From the NCBI RefSeq assembly GCF_008974265.1, contig NZ_BKZW01000001.1, forward strand, positions 3,534,001-3,598,000: a DNA stretch of 64,000 nt. Direction: 5' to 3'. Both the position numbers and the translations under genes were made by a program. Positions 8,594 through 18,100 of this stretch are shown one piece after another (position 1 is the first letter of the stretch; each line of letters starts with the position of its first letter). The notes under the pieces are model-generated. The model saw only the letters and a list, made by a program, of their open reading frames with translations. It had not been told where the DNA came from and made no database searches. Source of the DNA: Dictyobacter vulcani (GTDB taxonomy: Bacteria > Chloroflexota > Ktedonobacteria > Ktedonobacterales > Ktedonobacteraceae).

Positions 8594-9359
8594 AAACGTT
8601 AATTATCATTCCTACATATAATGAATACGAAAATTTGCGTCCATTATTGGATACGGTATTCTCGTATGCCCCGGGATGTGATGTTTTAGTTGTTGATGAT
8701 AACTCGCCTGACGGAACCGGTCAGCTGGCTGATCAGATTCACGAAGAAGATCCTCGTGTGCATGTCCTGCATCGCGCTGGCAAACTTGGTCTGGGCACAG
8801 CCTATGTCGCGGGTTTTAAATATTCAATCGAGCATAATTATGATGCCGCTTTTGAAATGGACGCCGACTTCTCGCACGATCCAAAATATCTGCCAGATTT
8901 CTTGAAAGCTATTGAAAATGCTGATCTGGTGATTGGTTCGCGCTACATTCCTGGTGGTAGCACCCCCAACTGGTCATTCAGTCGTCGTTGTATCAGCGGA
9001 TGCGGAAATATCTTCGCTCGCTTTATGCTCGCATTAAAGTCCATGACTGCACAGCGGGATTCCGTTGTTATCGCCGTGAGGTATTAGAGAGCATCGATCT
9101 CGATACCGTTCAGTCGCAGGGATATGCCTTCCAGATCGAGCTTGCGTATCGTGTCATGAAACAGGGTTTCCGCATCACTGAGATCCCCATCACCTTCATG
9201 GATCGCCGTGTTGGCCAATCCAAAATGTCCCGCAAGATCGTCGTCGAAGCCTTCACCTATGTTACCCGCGCACGCTTTGGTATGGTGCCCATGCCATCGC
9301 CCGCCATGCGCAAACAATCTTCCCGCATCGAAGAAGTTTCCACCGTCGCCCATAAATAA
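8590..9359 (+). CDS. Polyprenol-phosphate mannosyltransferase-like GT2 glycosyltransferase, frameshifted
   Basis: A dolichol-phosphate mannose synthase type GT2 enzyme, which loads a sugar onto a polyprenyl phosphate at the cytosolic membrane face. The N-terminus has IIIPTYNE, VVDDNSPDGT and the metal-binding EMDADFSHDP, then IGSRYIPGG. At 9036-9038 the frame shifts: inserting one A in the AAA run restores ALKVHDCTAGFRCYRR and continues through FQIELAYR and the PITFMDRRVGQSKMS block to the stop at 9359. Both halves are well conserved, so the break is probably a sequence error. The start overlaps the preceding flippase-like gene by 4 bases. No C-terminal membrane segment is present. Confidence 0.88.
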
Positions 9360-9390
9360 CAACTTCTTCTAGATACACCAAACTCTGTGA

Positions 9391-9423
9391 CAAAAGGCGG
9401 CCCCACGCGGGCCGCCTTTTTGC
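9391..9423 (+). terminator. Rho-independent terminator
   Basis: AAAAGGCGGCCC pairs with GGGCCGCCTTTT across a 5-base loop, ending the three-gene lipid-sugar operon. The remaining spacer to 9490 has two more short inverted repeats, one overlapping the 3' end of the NYN gene. Confidence 0.9.
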
Positions 9424-9490
9424 ATAAAAAAACACCTGAACTGCCACAGGCAGCGAGGTGTCAAAAAATACCCACGCAGGAGACGCTACA

Positions 9491-10060
9491 TTATTTTAGC
9501 GTCTTTTTATCTATGCGTAATGACTTATAGCGACGTGACGACTTTCCTTTTTTACTGGAATGTGGCTTACGAGCCTCCTCATCATCCTGCAAATACTTGG
9601 CAGCAGGATCAACCCCATAGACCTTGCGCATCTCCTGGCGATGCTGTGAGCGCAAAGCCATATCCTGTGGAGCCGCATTTAACGATGACACAAGCCCCTT
9701 TGTGGTCAGCGCGTGTCCACCCTGTTTGATAACGTTCTGCTTTACCTCTCCGTCATCGCTATACATCATCACCTCCACCCCACGATCATTCGCCTCGGTC
9801 GCCAGTCGCGCAATCACACTATCGGCAGTTTCCCCATAGCGCGAATAAATAACACAGATATGATCCACATGCAGCATTTGTTCCCGGGCACCCTTACCAT
9901 CAAACACGACCACAACACGATCAGTTGTATTGCGATAGCGATTTTTTAATTGTTTGATGAGCAGGTTACGTGCCTCCGCCTGGCTCTTATCCTCTACGTA
10001 TTTAAACATAGCATTATTTTTGATTACATTATAGCCATCAACTAAAATATCAAACCCCAT
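9491..10060 (-). CDS. NYN domain ribonuclease (YacP/Rae1-like)
   Basis: 189 residues. The first 130 form a PIN-like NYN domain with DILVDGYNVIK, VVVVFDGKGAR and ETADSVIARLA, holding the acidic residues expected of a metal-dependent RNase. The family includes Bacillus Rae1 (YacP), a ribosome-associated mRNase. The C-terminal 50 residues are very rich in Lys, Arg and Ser and probably bind RNA or ribosomes. It is monocistronic and faces the preceding operon tail to tail. The upstream spacer 10061-10324 holds nothing I can name. Confidence 0.85.
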   Translation of the reverse strand: MGFDILVDGYNVIKNNAMFKYVEDKSQAEARNLLIKQLKNRYRNTTDRVVVVFDGKGAREQMLHVDHICVIYSRYGETADSVIARLATEANDRGVEVMMYSDDGEVKQNVIKQGGHALTTKGLVSSLNAAPQDMALRSQHRQEMRKVYGVDPAAKYLQDDEEARKPHSSKKGKSSRRYKSLRIDKKTLK

Positions 10061-10324
10061 GCTGCAACTCCATGTTCAGGCTTTCTTGCGCTTACTAAAA
10101 ATTCACACCTGGCGGGACGCCTATCATGCCTGTGTGCTTGAGCGTATACCCCTTCTTTTTATGCGATCTGGAGAAAGCCAGACCAGAAATTGTTATTGGT
10201 GATACAACGTATTGTATCTCAATTTTTCCAGTCTGCCAGTATGTTTATCCAATTAGGCTAACCCATAGCTTTGAGAGATCGCTTTCTTTCGAGCTGTCAT
10301 GGTTTTCTGAGCGCGTGTCGGATC

Positions 10325-11305
10325 CTAGTGGTGTAGTTGATTGATCAGTTGCCAGAGGTAGGCGATTTCGGCGCGTATGTCAATATGGAATAGCTGTAGG
10401 ATCTGACTATTTGCATCGGCTGACCAGAGGGCCAGTGTGATGGCACCTAACAGGACGAGCAGTAGTATAAAAAGCAGACCTGTCATGATTTGCTCGAAAC
10501 GCTTCCCCATGCTCTTTTTTGATGAACTGGCAGGTGGGTACGGCAGAGGATCGTTCAATGTGATAGTCCGGCGGGCGCGAGGTGGCTGGGTCGCAATATC
10601 ATCAATATCGCTGATCGTACCACTCTGGCTGAGTCCCTGTGCTCTATACTGCATTTTTCCCGTCTGATACTGGCGGGCGGGCTGTGGATTAACCTGCCGC
10701 TCATATGTTAGGCGCATGGGCTCAGGCCGGGGAGGCCGAGTCGGAATATGTTCTATCGGTATATCGGAAGGATTTCGTGAGGCTGGACGCGGCGCAGCCT
10801 GACGGGGCGAGGTGGGTGTTGGCAGAATCCTGCGTGTAATCGCGGTCTGAAGTGGCATGGTTTCGGCGGTATCGATCGAAGCCAGCTTTTGAAAACGGCC
10901 TGGTCGGATACAGATCAGGCGAACTGGCATCGCATGTTTCCGATGTAACTGAGCCTGTCGTGTGGCCGCAAACAGGACGCCCTGCAGCGGAGCCGCCTGA
11001 GCTCGAAACGGTAACTGTGCCTCCTGGCAACACTCACCACAGACGCCGTGAACATTATCCCAGCACTGTGGGCAGGCGGGCCGACGGCAGCGGAAGCAGA
11101 AGTGACACATACTCATAAAGGCCGACTCCAGAGCCATCGGAGGAGCCTGCAAAAGATAATGATGCTCTTGTGATGGCGCGTAGGTTGCCTGGCAAATACG
11201 GCATGAAATGGTCGCAGTTGCCCTTTTGTTATTTCCCTGATCAGCGAATGCAGAATCGTGTCCGGGTACAGTGTCAGTCACAAAGGCCTCCCTGAACATA
11301 CACAA
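10325..11305 (-). CDS. Cys-rich zinc-finger protein with C-terminal membrane anchor, unknown function
   Basis: 326 residues in three parts. An N-terminal Cys-rich module (about 30-95) contains CRIC, CHFC, CRRPACPQC and CGECC, enough for at least two zinc sites. A long Pro/Arg/Gln-rich linker (about 150-270) looks disordered. One transmembrane helix (about 280-302) is followed by a 24-residue outside tail. I do not recognise a named family. The layout suggests a cytosolic zinc module tethered to the membrane. No operon partner is adjacent. The N-terminal 25 residues may be shorter if a later start is used. Confidence 0.65.
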   Translation of the reverse strand: MCMFREAFVTDTVPGHDSAFADQGNNKRATATISCRICQATYAPSQEHHYLLQAPPMALESAFMSMCHFCFRCRRPACPQCWDNVHGVCGECCQEAQLPFRAQAAPLQGVLFAATRQAQLHRKHAMPVRLICIRPGRFQKLASIDTAETMPLQTAITRRILPTPTSPRQAAPRPASRNPSDIPIEHIPTRPPRPEPMRLTYERQVNPQPARQYQTGKMQYRAQGLSQSGTISDIDDIATQPPRARRTITLNDPLPYPPASSSKKSMGKRFEQIMTGLLFILLLVLLGAITLALWSADANSQILQLFHIDIRAEIAYLWQLINQLHH

Positions 11306-11435
11306 TGAGCTATTTAAGTGAACTTCTGTTGTTATTATACCTTGTTTCCCACAAACTCTGTGCCTGAAAAAAGATAAACAACCAACGCCTGTTTAAACAA
11401 ACGTAATGGGGAGCGAAAACTGGTTGAAAAAACAT

Positions 11436-11464
11436 TTGACATTTCGCTGCAATTCTGATAATAT
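11436..11464 (+). promoter_or_regulatory. Promoter of tRNA-Asp copy 1
   Basis: Consensus TTGACA (11436-11441), 17-base spacer, TAATAT (11459-11464), 47 bases before the tRNA. The leader between promoter and tRNA is nearly identical to that of copy 2. Confidence 0.8.
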
Positions 11465-11511
11465 CTATTCACGCGAGGCGGTACAACAAGTATCGACGAG
11501 CGAATTGGTAT

Positions 11512-11587
11512 GGAGCCGTGGTGTAGCGGTTAACATGTCTGCCTGTCACGCAGAAGATCGCGGGTTCAAGTCCCGTCGGTTCCGCCA
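11512..11587 (+). tRNA. tRNA-Asp(GUC), copy 1
   Basis: A full cloverleaf: acceptor GGAGCCG with CGGTTCC, anticodon stem TCTGC/GCAGA around the loop CTGTCAC, which gives anticodon GUC, T arm GCGGGTTCAAGTCCCGT, discriminator G and encoded CCA. The mature sequence is identical to the copy at 14850. It lies directly before an IS element. Confidence 0.97.
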
Positions 11588-11630
11588 TAAACATGAGTCA
11601 TCCCAGATTTTAGGGATGAGCTTGTGAAAG

Positions 11631-11671
11631 AAGCGAGCATTTCTCCTCAAGAAGTGGAGAAATGCTCGCTT
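11631..11671. terminator. Perfect hairpin inside the IS left end
   Basis: AAGCGAGCATTTCTCC (11631-11646) pairs perfectly with its complement at 11656-11671 across a 9-base loop. It lies downstream of the transposase stop and downstream of tRNA-Asp. It could block transcription into or out of the IS; there is no T tract. Confidence 0.6.
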
Positions 11672-11948
11672 CAGTTCTCTCCAAGAAAAGCGGTTGATGA
11701 AGTGCTTCTTGCTGGTGATCTCCTTCTCCTAGAAAACCAACGGGAGAAAAGAGAACAGAACGAAGACGTGTTCACACCAAGAGCATCACCTCGGTTTCCA
11801 GCGAGAAAACAGGCATCCATGTTTTGTGTGCGATCGCTCCATATGCTGGTTGCGATCGTTGTGCTGGATGAACACCGGTCACACGCCCCCGCGGTCAGGC
11901 AGTCCTGGCCATGGAATGGTTCAGCGGTGGTGCAGGCTCAACGCCTCA

Positions 11949-13358
11949 TCAGAGCATGGTCACCGAGACCGTTGGCTGGCCTCGGCCCGACAGGGACTCC
12001 CAGTGCGGAGGCACACTTTGCCACAGCCGGCTCAGCGCCATGCGCATCCGCGCAAAGGGAGCATGAGCCTGTCGGCAATGGCGACCCGTTCGATGACAGT
12101 AGCGGCGCAGCAGCCAGCGGCGCAAGAGCGTGTAAAACGGCGCCAGCAAGGTGAGCAGAAATGCGTACGCCAGTGCTGCCAGCAGCAAGAGTTTTTCCCG
12201 TGGTTCCCACTCCCACACACGGGGGCTTTGGAAGGCCAACTCACTTTTGTTCTCTTTCCAGGTTAATTCGATTTGCCAGCGACGGGCATACGCAAACATG
12301 ATCCTCCAAGCATCGTCCGCATTGGCGATCGGCTCAGCGGTGAGCAGATACCAAGGGAGGCCACCTTTGCGTCGGGCTACCACCAACCACAATGGTTGTT
12401 CACGATGGTCTGGGTGCGTAACGGGCAAAGCGAGAATGCTGGCCATGACCCACTGGTGACGACGGCAATCCCAGACCAGACGTTGTTGCCATCCCCGTTT
12501 GCCACGTGCGATTTTCCAGGCAGCGCGCCGTTGGCCTTGTTCATCCACCAGCTGATAGTCTTTTTTCCAACGCAATACAAAACGAAGCGAGAAGGCCACG
12601 AGCAAACCAAGCCAGAAACTGCTGGCGAAGCCTTGGTCAAAGACATGCATCACCTCGCGCCCCCAGAGCAGAACTCCTTGCAGCAACAGCTTGGCTTGCT
12701 CATCGCGTTTGAAGGAGGCACGCGCCCCGCGGCTGGTCCACCAGCGCATGCAGGCCAACGCTGGAGGGTCAGCCGACTGGTCGCAGCCCACCAGGACTAC
12801 CGCTAGCCAATGAAGGCCAGGCACAAAAATGGGGCCACGAGGCGGGGTGTAGTAGCCCTTCTTCACATGGGTAAGTCGAGCCGCCTTACTGGAGCGCACC
12901 GGACCAAGATCGTCAGAAGCGATACTTTCCGGCTTCTCCCAAGCGCTCTCATCCCAGAGCGCCAGCGCATCCATTCCAGCCTGTTTCCACGTCGCCAAAC
13001 GTTGGGTGGCTCGATGCCAGAGATAGGATCGGATCAGCTCGGCAGACCATTTGGAACAATGCAACAGACGCGAAAGGCGCTTGGTGCCAGCTGGGGCTTT
13101 GTCTGGCGTGTCGAGATAGCCACCCATTTCTGAGAGGAGCAAGCCATTCACTCGATCACGGAAAGTCAAAATCACCACCACGGTTTGCAACAACGTTCGC
13201 ACGAGCCGCTTATCAATGCGGGTATCGACTTCGATGAGCAAGGGTGCAAGAAACTGAGCAAGACTCCCATACAATCCCTGGGCCATCTTGTCTGGAGGAT
13301 ATGGTGGAACTTGTGGCTCCTCAAGCCGTGTGAGATACTGAGAAGACATGAAAAACAC
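11949..13358 (-). CDS. IS4-family DDE transposase
   Basis: 469 residues. The DDE triad can be placed: D in ALWDESAW, D in HVFDQGFAS, and E in YARRWQIELTWKENKSE, which is the Y-x2-R-x3-E-x6-K signature of the IS4 family. Length is normal and there is no frameshift, so it is likely functional. It is transcribed toward tRNA-Asp copy 1, with the right IS end about 95 bases upstream of its start. Confidence 0.92.
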   Translation of the reverse strand: MFFMSSQYLTRLEEPQVPPYPPDKMAQGLYGSLAQFLAPLLIEVDTRIDKRLVRTLLQTVVVILTFRDRVNGLLLSEMGGYLDTPDKAPAGTKRLSRLLHCSKWSAELIRSYLWHRATQRLATWKQAGMDALALWDESAWEKPESIASDDLGPVRSSKAARLTHVKKGYYTPPRGPIFVPGLHWLAVVLVGCDQSADPPALACMRWWTSRGARASFKRDEQAKLLLQGVLLWGREVMHVFDQGFASSFWLGLLVAFSLRFVLRWKKDYQLVDEQGQRRAAWKIARGKRGWQQRLVWDCRRHQWVMASILALPVTHPDHREQPLWLVVARRKGGLPWYLLTAEPIANADDAWRIMFAYARRWQIELTWKENKSELAFQSPRVWEWEPREKLLLLAALAYAFLLTLLAPFYTLLRRWLLRRYCHRTGRHCRQAHAPFARMRMALSRLWQSVPPHWESLSGRGQPTVSVTML

Positions 13359-13594
13359 CTCCTGGATTGACTGAATATTCGTTACTTTCTTCAGTCTCTC
13401 TCGGGAGGTGTCTTTTTACAAGCCCGACCTTAAAATTCGGGATGACTCATGTTTTGTTACGCGGTGAATTGTCTGATATAAGTTATCAAACGGCTTAGCC
13501 ACTTGCCGTAAAGGCATTCCCGGGCGGATAAACATGATTACCCGTTCCCTCTTGAGAAGGAGTCAATCCCATACTCCTAAAATCACAATAGATG

Positions 13595-14248
13595 CTAAAG
13601 TGTCAGGGTCAATGGGTCGAACGTAATATATGTTGATGGTGCATTTATATCGTTGCAATATATTTCTGCGGTTAATTGGTATGAGATTGGTTTTTGATAT
13701 GGAATAAATCCAAAAAACACTTGAGACGCTTCAGTTCCGTCTTGCATATTACCTGCATAGCCTATCGCAGATATTAACTTACCTGTACCTTCAAATATTT
13801 TATCTGGATTATCTTCATCACAAGAGCAATGGAGGGAAAATTTGTTAATACTATAGTAACTATTACTTCCATCTATACTCTTTACTGTAATGTCCCATCT
13901 CATTCGGCCTTGGTCATTTTCAAACGTGATAGAATTGATGATTATTTGCAGGAATGCATTACAGTTACACGTTAATCTTTTGTTCAGAGTAATTTTTCCT
14001 GGCGCAACTTGCTGGGGCTGCGAAGATTTAGAAGTTGCGGTTAGAGGAAGTTGCGGTTGAGAGTTCTCAAGAGAAGTTCCATTGCTCGTGTTAGTTGTGT
14101 TATGTTGTGTATTAGTATTGAAAAATGTGGATGCGCTTGGCACGACCCATATGAATAAGGCCCAGATAAGAGTTGCTATCGCTGCTAAGGCTCCTATAGC
14201 CTGCCAGCGAAGGTCATAGAAGCAGCCCTGGTTCTTTTTAGGCATCAT
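13595..14248 (-). CDS. Membrane-anchored exported protein, unknown function
   Basis: About 217 residues: a short basic cytosolic N-terminus, one transmembrane helix (about 18-38, IGALAAIATLIWALFIWVV), a Thr/Asn/Ser/Gln-rich linker, then a beta-rich outer domain with four cysteines (TCNC, HCSC) and another single Cys. The start at ATG 14248 or 14245 follows GAGGAAAG; the frame reaches 14281 without a start signal. No known family recognised. Low GC compared with core neighbours, in an island between two tRNA-Asp copies, suggests acquisition. Confidence 0.6.
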   Translation of the reverse strand: MMPKKNQGCFYDLRWQAIGALAAIATLIWALFIWVVPSASTFFNTNTQHNTTNTSNGTSLENSQPQLPLTATSKSSQPQQVAPGKITLNKRLTCNCNAFLQIIINSITFENDQGRMRWDITVKSIDGSNSYYSINKFSLHCSCDEDNPDKIFEGTGKLISAIGYAGNMQDGTEASQVFFGFIPYQKPISYQLTAEIYCNDINAPSTYITFDPLTLTL

Positions 14249-14315
14249 CTTTCCTCTTGTGAATTTTACAATTACTTCCAATTCAATGTAAATATTACAT
14301 GATACACAATGAGCT

Positions 14316-14501
14316 GTGAACCTAATAAGTACTAATTTACCACTAAAACATTTCTATCATTTATACTACTCTAGAGTACACCTACAATTTCCTGATGTGT
14401 ATATAATACTCTCTGGTAAAGACGGAAATGATGCAAAGTACTATCAGATTGAAGATGTACAAGACGTATTGAGAAAGGCAGGCAAAGAATATGAACCCTA
14501 A
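14316..14501 (+). CDS. Small ORF overlapping the hicB-like start, doubtful
   Basis: A 61-residue frame from GTG 14316 whose last 11 bases overlap the start of the HicB-like gene. The C-terminal half is hydrophilic and protein-like, the N-terminal half less so. It could be the end of a degraded partner (a HicA toxin would be expected here), but no HicA double-stranded-RNA-binding fold residues are visible. No clear ribosome binding site. Confidence 0.3.
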   Translation: MNLISTNLPLKHFYHLYYSRVHLQFPDVYIILSGKDGNDAKYYQIEDVQDVLRKAGKEYEP

Positions 14502-14696
14502 TCACTATTCAATGCTCATCCAGTGGGATCCCGAGATAATATCTATGTTGTTACCATTCCAGAGCTTGCTGAATGCCGCACACACGGTAATACCTACGAC
14601 GAAGCAATCAAAAACGCATTAGAAGTTATCGAACTATGGATTGAAGATGCGCAAAAAGCTGGTGAGCCTGTCCCACAGCCAACATTTGCCGCATAG
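14491..14696 (+). CDS. HicB-family antitoxin-like protein, frameshifted
   Basis: The sequence starts MNPNHYSMLIQWDPE and, after one missing base at about 14533-14536, continues DNIYVVTIPELAECRTHGN, TYDEAIKNALEVIELWIEDA and QKAGEPVPQP to TAG at 14696. This is the HicB partial RNase H-like fold of about 67 residues, which neutralises HicA-type mRNA interferases. No DNA-binding tail and no convincing hicA neighbour are present. Similar orphan HicB proteins are common in Chloroflexota and cyanobacteria. The frame break matches the single-base losses seen in other genes of this window. Confidence 0.75.
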
Positions 14697-14733
14697 CTTA
14701 CACCTGGATAGATCTTTGTCCAGTGGCTAATGT

Positions 14734-14767
14734 TTATCTTTCAATTTCTATAAAAATTGAAAGATAA
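14734..14767. terminator. Inverted repeat after hicB
   Basis: TTATCTTTCAATTT (14734-14747) pairs perfectly with its complement at 14754-14767. It sits between hicB and the tRNA-Asp copy 2 promoter and may act as a terminator in either direction, although the T tract is poor. Confidence 0.5.
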
Positions 14768-14773
14768 AGGGGT

Positions 14774-14802
14774 TGACAGGATGAGCCTGTTCTGATATTA
14801 TC
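14774..14802 (+). promoter_or_regulatory. Promoter of tRNA-Asp copy 2
   Basis: TTGACA (14774-14779), 17-base spacer, TATTAT (14797-14802), 47 bases before the tRNA, the same geometry as copy 1. Confidence 0.8.
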
Positions 14803-14849
14803 TATATCACGCGAGGCGGTACGGCAAGTATCGACGAGCGAACTGGTAC

Positions 14850-14925
14850 GGAGCCGTGGTGTAGCGGTTAACATGTCTGCCTGTCACGCAGAAGATCGCG
14901 GGTTCAAGTCCCGTCGGTTCCGCCA
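14850..14925 (+). tRNA. tRNA-Asp(GUC), copy 2
   Basis: Identical to copy 1 over the whole cloverleaf including CCA. The 47-base leader is also nearly identical, so promoter, leader and tRNA were duplicated as a unit. Confidence 0.97.
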
Positions 14926-14933
14926 ATTTTCCG

Positions 14934-14967
14934 AAAAGCACATCTTTCAATGATGTGCTTTTTTTGT
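14934..14967 (+). terminator. Rho-independent terminator of tRNA-Asp copy 2
   Basis: AAAAGCACATC pairs with GATGTGCTTTT across a short loop, followed by a run of T, 10 bases after the tRNA. Copy 1 lacks this terminator because the IS sits there. Confidence 0.9.
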
Positions 14968-15078
14968 GTCCACAACCTATCCTTTTAGCCACCTTCCCCA
15001 CAATAGTTAACAACGATAGCTCATCTCTCTGGTGATCAGCCACATGTAAGGCAAAGCTCTTTAGATGGTAGATAGTAA

Positions 15079-15128
15079 ACAGAAGGCCCACATCCCTACT
15101 CTAGAGTAGAAATGCGGGCCTTCTGTGG
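15079..15128 (-). terminator. Terminator of the TetR-CYP102 operon
   Basis: A long stem built on ACAGAAGGCCC (15079 onwards) and GGGCCTTCTGT (ending about 15125), with an inner CTACTCTAGAGTAG palindrome, 30 bases past the P450 stop on the minus strand. Confidence 0.75.
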
Positions 15129-15157
15129 TTAGTGACTATACAATCGTTTGATGGATA

Positions 15158-18100
15158 TTAAGCAGGCCAGACATCGACCAGATAGTGGCCATTGCGGGTC
15201 TGCTCATCCAGCCATTGCTCGGCCTCGTGGGCTGAGACATTGGCTTTTTCCTGGTAGAGCGTGATAAAGGCCTGGCGTACATCTGGCGCCATATTGCCAG
15301 CATCGCCACAGACATAGATCATCGCACCCGCCTGAATCAGCTCCCAGACGCGATCTTTATGCTGGATCAGTTGATCCTGGACATACATCTTGTCGTGACC
15401 TTCCCAGCGCGAGAAGGCGGCAACCACTTCTGTAATACCTTGCTCTTCAAGAGCGGCAAACTCATCTTTATACAGGAAATCATGTTCTGGATGACGGCAG
15501 CCAAAGAAGAGCAGCGATGCTCCTACTTCTGTCCCCTGAGCTTTCAGGGCTGCGCGCTCCTGCAAGAAGCCACGGAAGGGGGCTACACCCGTACCAGGAC
15601 CAACCATGATCATCGGAGTACCGGGATTCTCTGGCAGTATAAAGGTTGAGCGTGTATCCTGAATGAAGGCATTCAGTTGTTTGCCCTCTTGTAGATTGCT
15701 CAAGTAGTTGGAGCAGACTCCCAGGTACTGTCCATGTCCAGATCTGGCTGGTGCATCGACGACCGCGACAGTGATGCTACAGCGCCGTGGATCCTGCAAG
15801 GGAGAGGATGAGACGGAGTAGTAGCGTGGGCGCATCATCGAGAGTAGTTCCAGATAGACATGGAAGGGTAGCTCACAGGCTGGAAAATCTTCCAGTAAAT
15901 CAATGATCGATTTGCGCTGAGCCAGGATCTCGGATTTGTAGCGGACGATACTCGCCTCGTCATCGCCAGAAAGCGCCTGCAGCTTCATTTTGTCCGGTGG
16001 ACATTGTGTGAAGTCCGCCATGGCCTTGATCTGTTTGCGAGTTGCCACATCCTGTAGCTCTACATAGTCGCCGAGCAAGTGGTAGACCGAGATGGGCATT
16101 TCAACCGGCAGGTTGGTCTTTTTATTATCGTTCTTGCTCAGTACGATATAGGTATCTTTTTTGAAGTTGAAGTGCCGGGCCACGCGCTCAACCTGTGCTT
16201 CTGTGTTATGCGGGATAATGCCCAGATGGAAACCTGTCTGATATTCAACTCCCGCGGGAAGCTCAATCTCAAGATGACGTGCCGAGCGTCCAGCAGATGC
16301 TGTATACAACTCACGATTGCGCAGTACTGTAGCCGGTTTGGCTCCAAAGGTCTCAATGAGCGGATGCGAGTGCATTGAATTGATGACCTCTACTGCATAC
16401 GTGTTACCCACATTGCTGGGCTCAGGTATGCTGGCCTCAATGTCAAATTCCTCGAACAGTGATTTCCAGAGTGGCTGATACCAGGACTCAAATTGTCCAT
16501 CGAAATCTTCACGGGCATCGCCTTCGCCGCGCTGATAGATGCGCTGTGCGCCAAATTTCTCCAGATTGCTATCGATCAAGCGGGGAATAGCCTGGAAGGT
16601 TGCTGACCAGTCACGGTTACCACAGCCAAAGACCATGTATCTGACACCCTTGAGGCTTTCTGCGTCCAGATCACCGGAGCGGAGCCAGTTACAGAATTTT
16701 GCTGCGTTATCTGGCGGTGTGCCATTATATGATGAGGATACAATCAGAACAGTTCCCTCTGTCGGCAACTGGTTTGTATAATCATCCAGATCGGCAATCG
16801 TGGTTTTGAAGCCATAGGCATTGCCGTCCTCAACGATGCGATTGGCCAGATCCTCAGCGGTACCCATGTTGGAGCCGAAAAGGATCAACAGCGGAGTATC
16901 GTGTTTAGGAACCTCGGGTTTCGGGGTTGTTTTGGGTGCCGTTGTTTTAGCCGGTGTGATTTCCTGCTGAGTCTGCACGATAATCGAGCGATCCGCGTCC
17001 GTACGTTTGCGAATCTTGATCTTAAAGTTATCGGGCTTGATCGTCAGTGTCTCTTTGATTTTAAATTGATAGTTTGTATGATCGATAAATTTGTAGCGCT
17101 GGAGTAACATACCCAGCACCAGAACGGCCTCCTGTAAAGCGAACTGACGTCCAATGCAGGCGCGTTGACCATTCCCAAATGGCTTATAGGCGTCGCCTGG
17201 TCGGTTCTGCTCCGCGGCAGGAGAGAAGTGTTCTGGATCAAATTCGTCCGCGTTCTCACCCCAGATCGAAGGATCGCGATGTAGCATCGGAATCAAGACC
17301 GCCACATCTACATCTTTGGTGATTCTATATTTGCCACCGATGATCTCCTCGTTCTTCAGTGGCTGGATGGCGAAGGCGGGAGCCGTTGGCCAGAGGCGCA
17401 GGGTCTCATTGAGAATTTGAGAGACATAGCGTAACTGATTGACCTGATTAAAGGTTGGTGTAGCTGTCAGGTCGTTGCCCAGCACACGATCGACTTCATC
17501 ATAAGCTTTAGCCAGGACCTCAGGATGCTGCAGCAGCTCATAGAGCGCGAAGGACAGGAGTCCACTGGTGGTTTCGTGCCCGGCGATTAAGAAGGTGATA
17601 ATCTGATAGCGAATATTCAGATCATCTAGTTTTTCGCCGGACTGCTTGTCGGTGCCCGAGAGCATATAGCTCAACAGATCTTTTTTCTGTGAGAAATCCT
17701 CACCGCTCTCGCGGCGCTCGCGGATAATACGATCCACCACCGAGTTCATGTATTCAGTATCATGTTGGAACTGGCGATTTTTATGGATCAGCAGCTTATC
17801 TTCAAGTGGTAAGCGGCCACCGCGCTCCATCGCCTCTTGCAGGGCGCGCACCATGCTATCTACAAAAGGATGCATATCCTCGCGGTAGAATGAGTTAAAG
17901 CGATAATCAAAGCCACACAGCCCGATTGTATCCAGGGTGAGGCGGGTCATATCACCGGCAACGTCTACCTCATCATCAGAGTTCAGACGATTCCATTTGC
18001 CTACCAGTTGCTCAGCAATATCAACCATCATCGGCAGATAGCCCTGCATAGCGCGCATGCTGAAGTTTGGCATCAGAATATTATGGGCTTTGTGCCAGTT

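Larger units (their letters stand above)
11589..13454. mobile_element. IS4-like insertion sequence
   Basis: Terminal inverted repeats begin AAACATGAGTCATCCC at 11589 and mirror GGGATGACTCATGTTT ending 13454; about 19 of the first 23 inner bases match. One transposase on the minus strand fills most of the unit. The left 360 bases contain no gene but do hold a perfect 16-bp hairpin. Insertion starts 2 bases after the CCA of tRNA-Asp copy 1. I could not define a target duplication. Confidence 0.85.

Noticed and set aside
14316..14501. hicA toxin partner of hicB
   Set aside because: The frame lacks HicA features and a start signal; listed only as a doubtful ORF.
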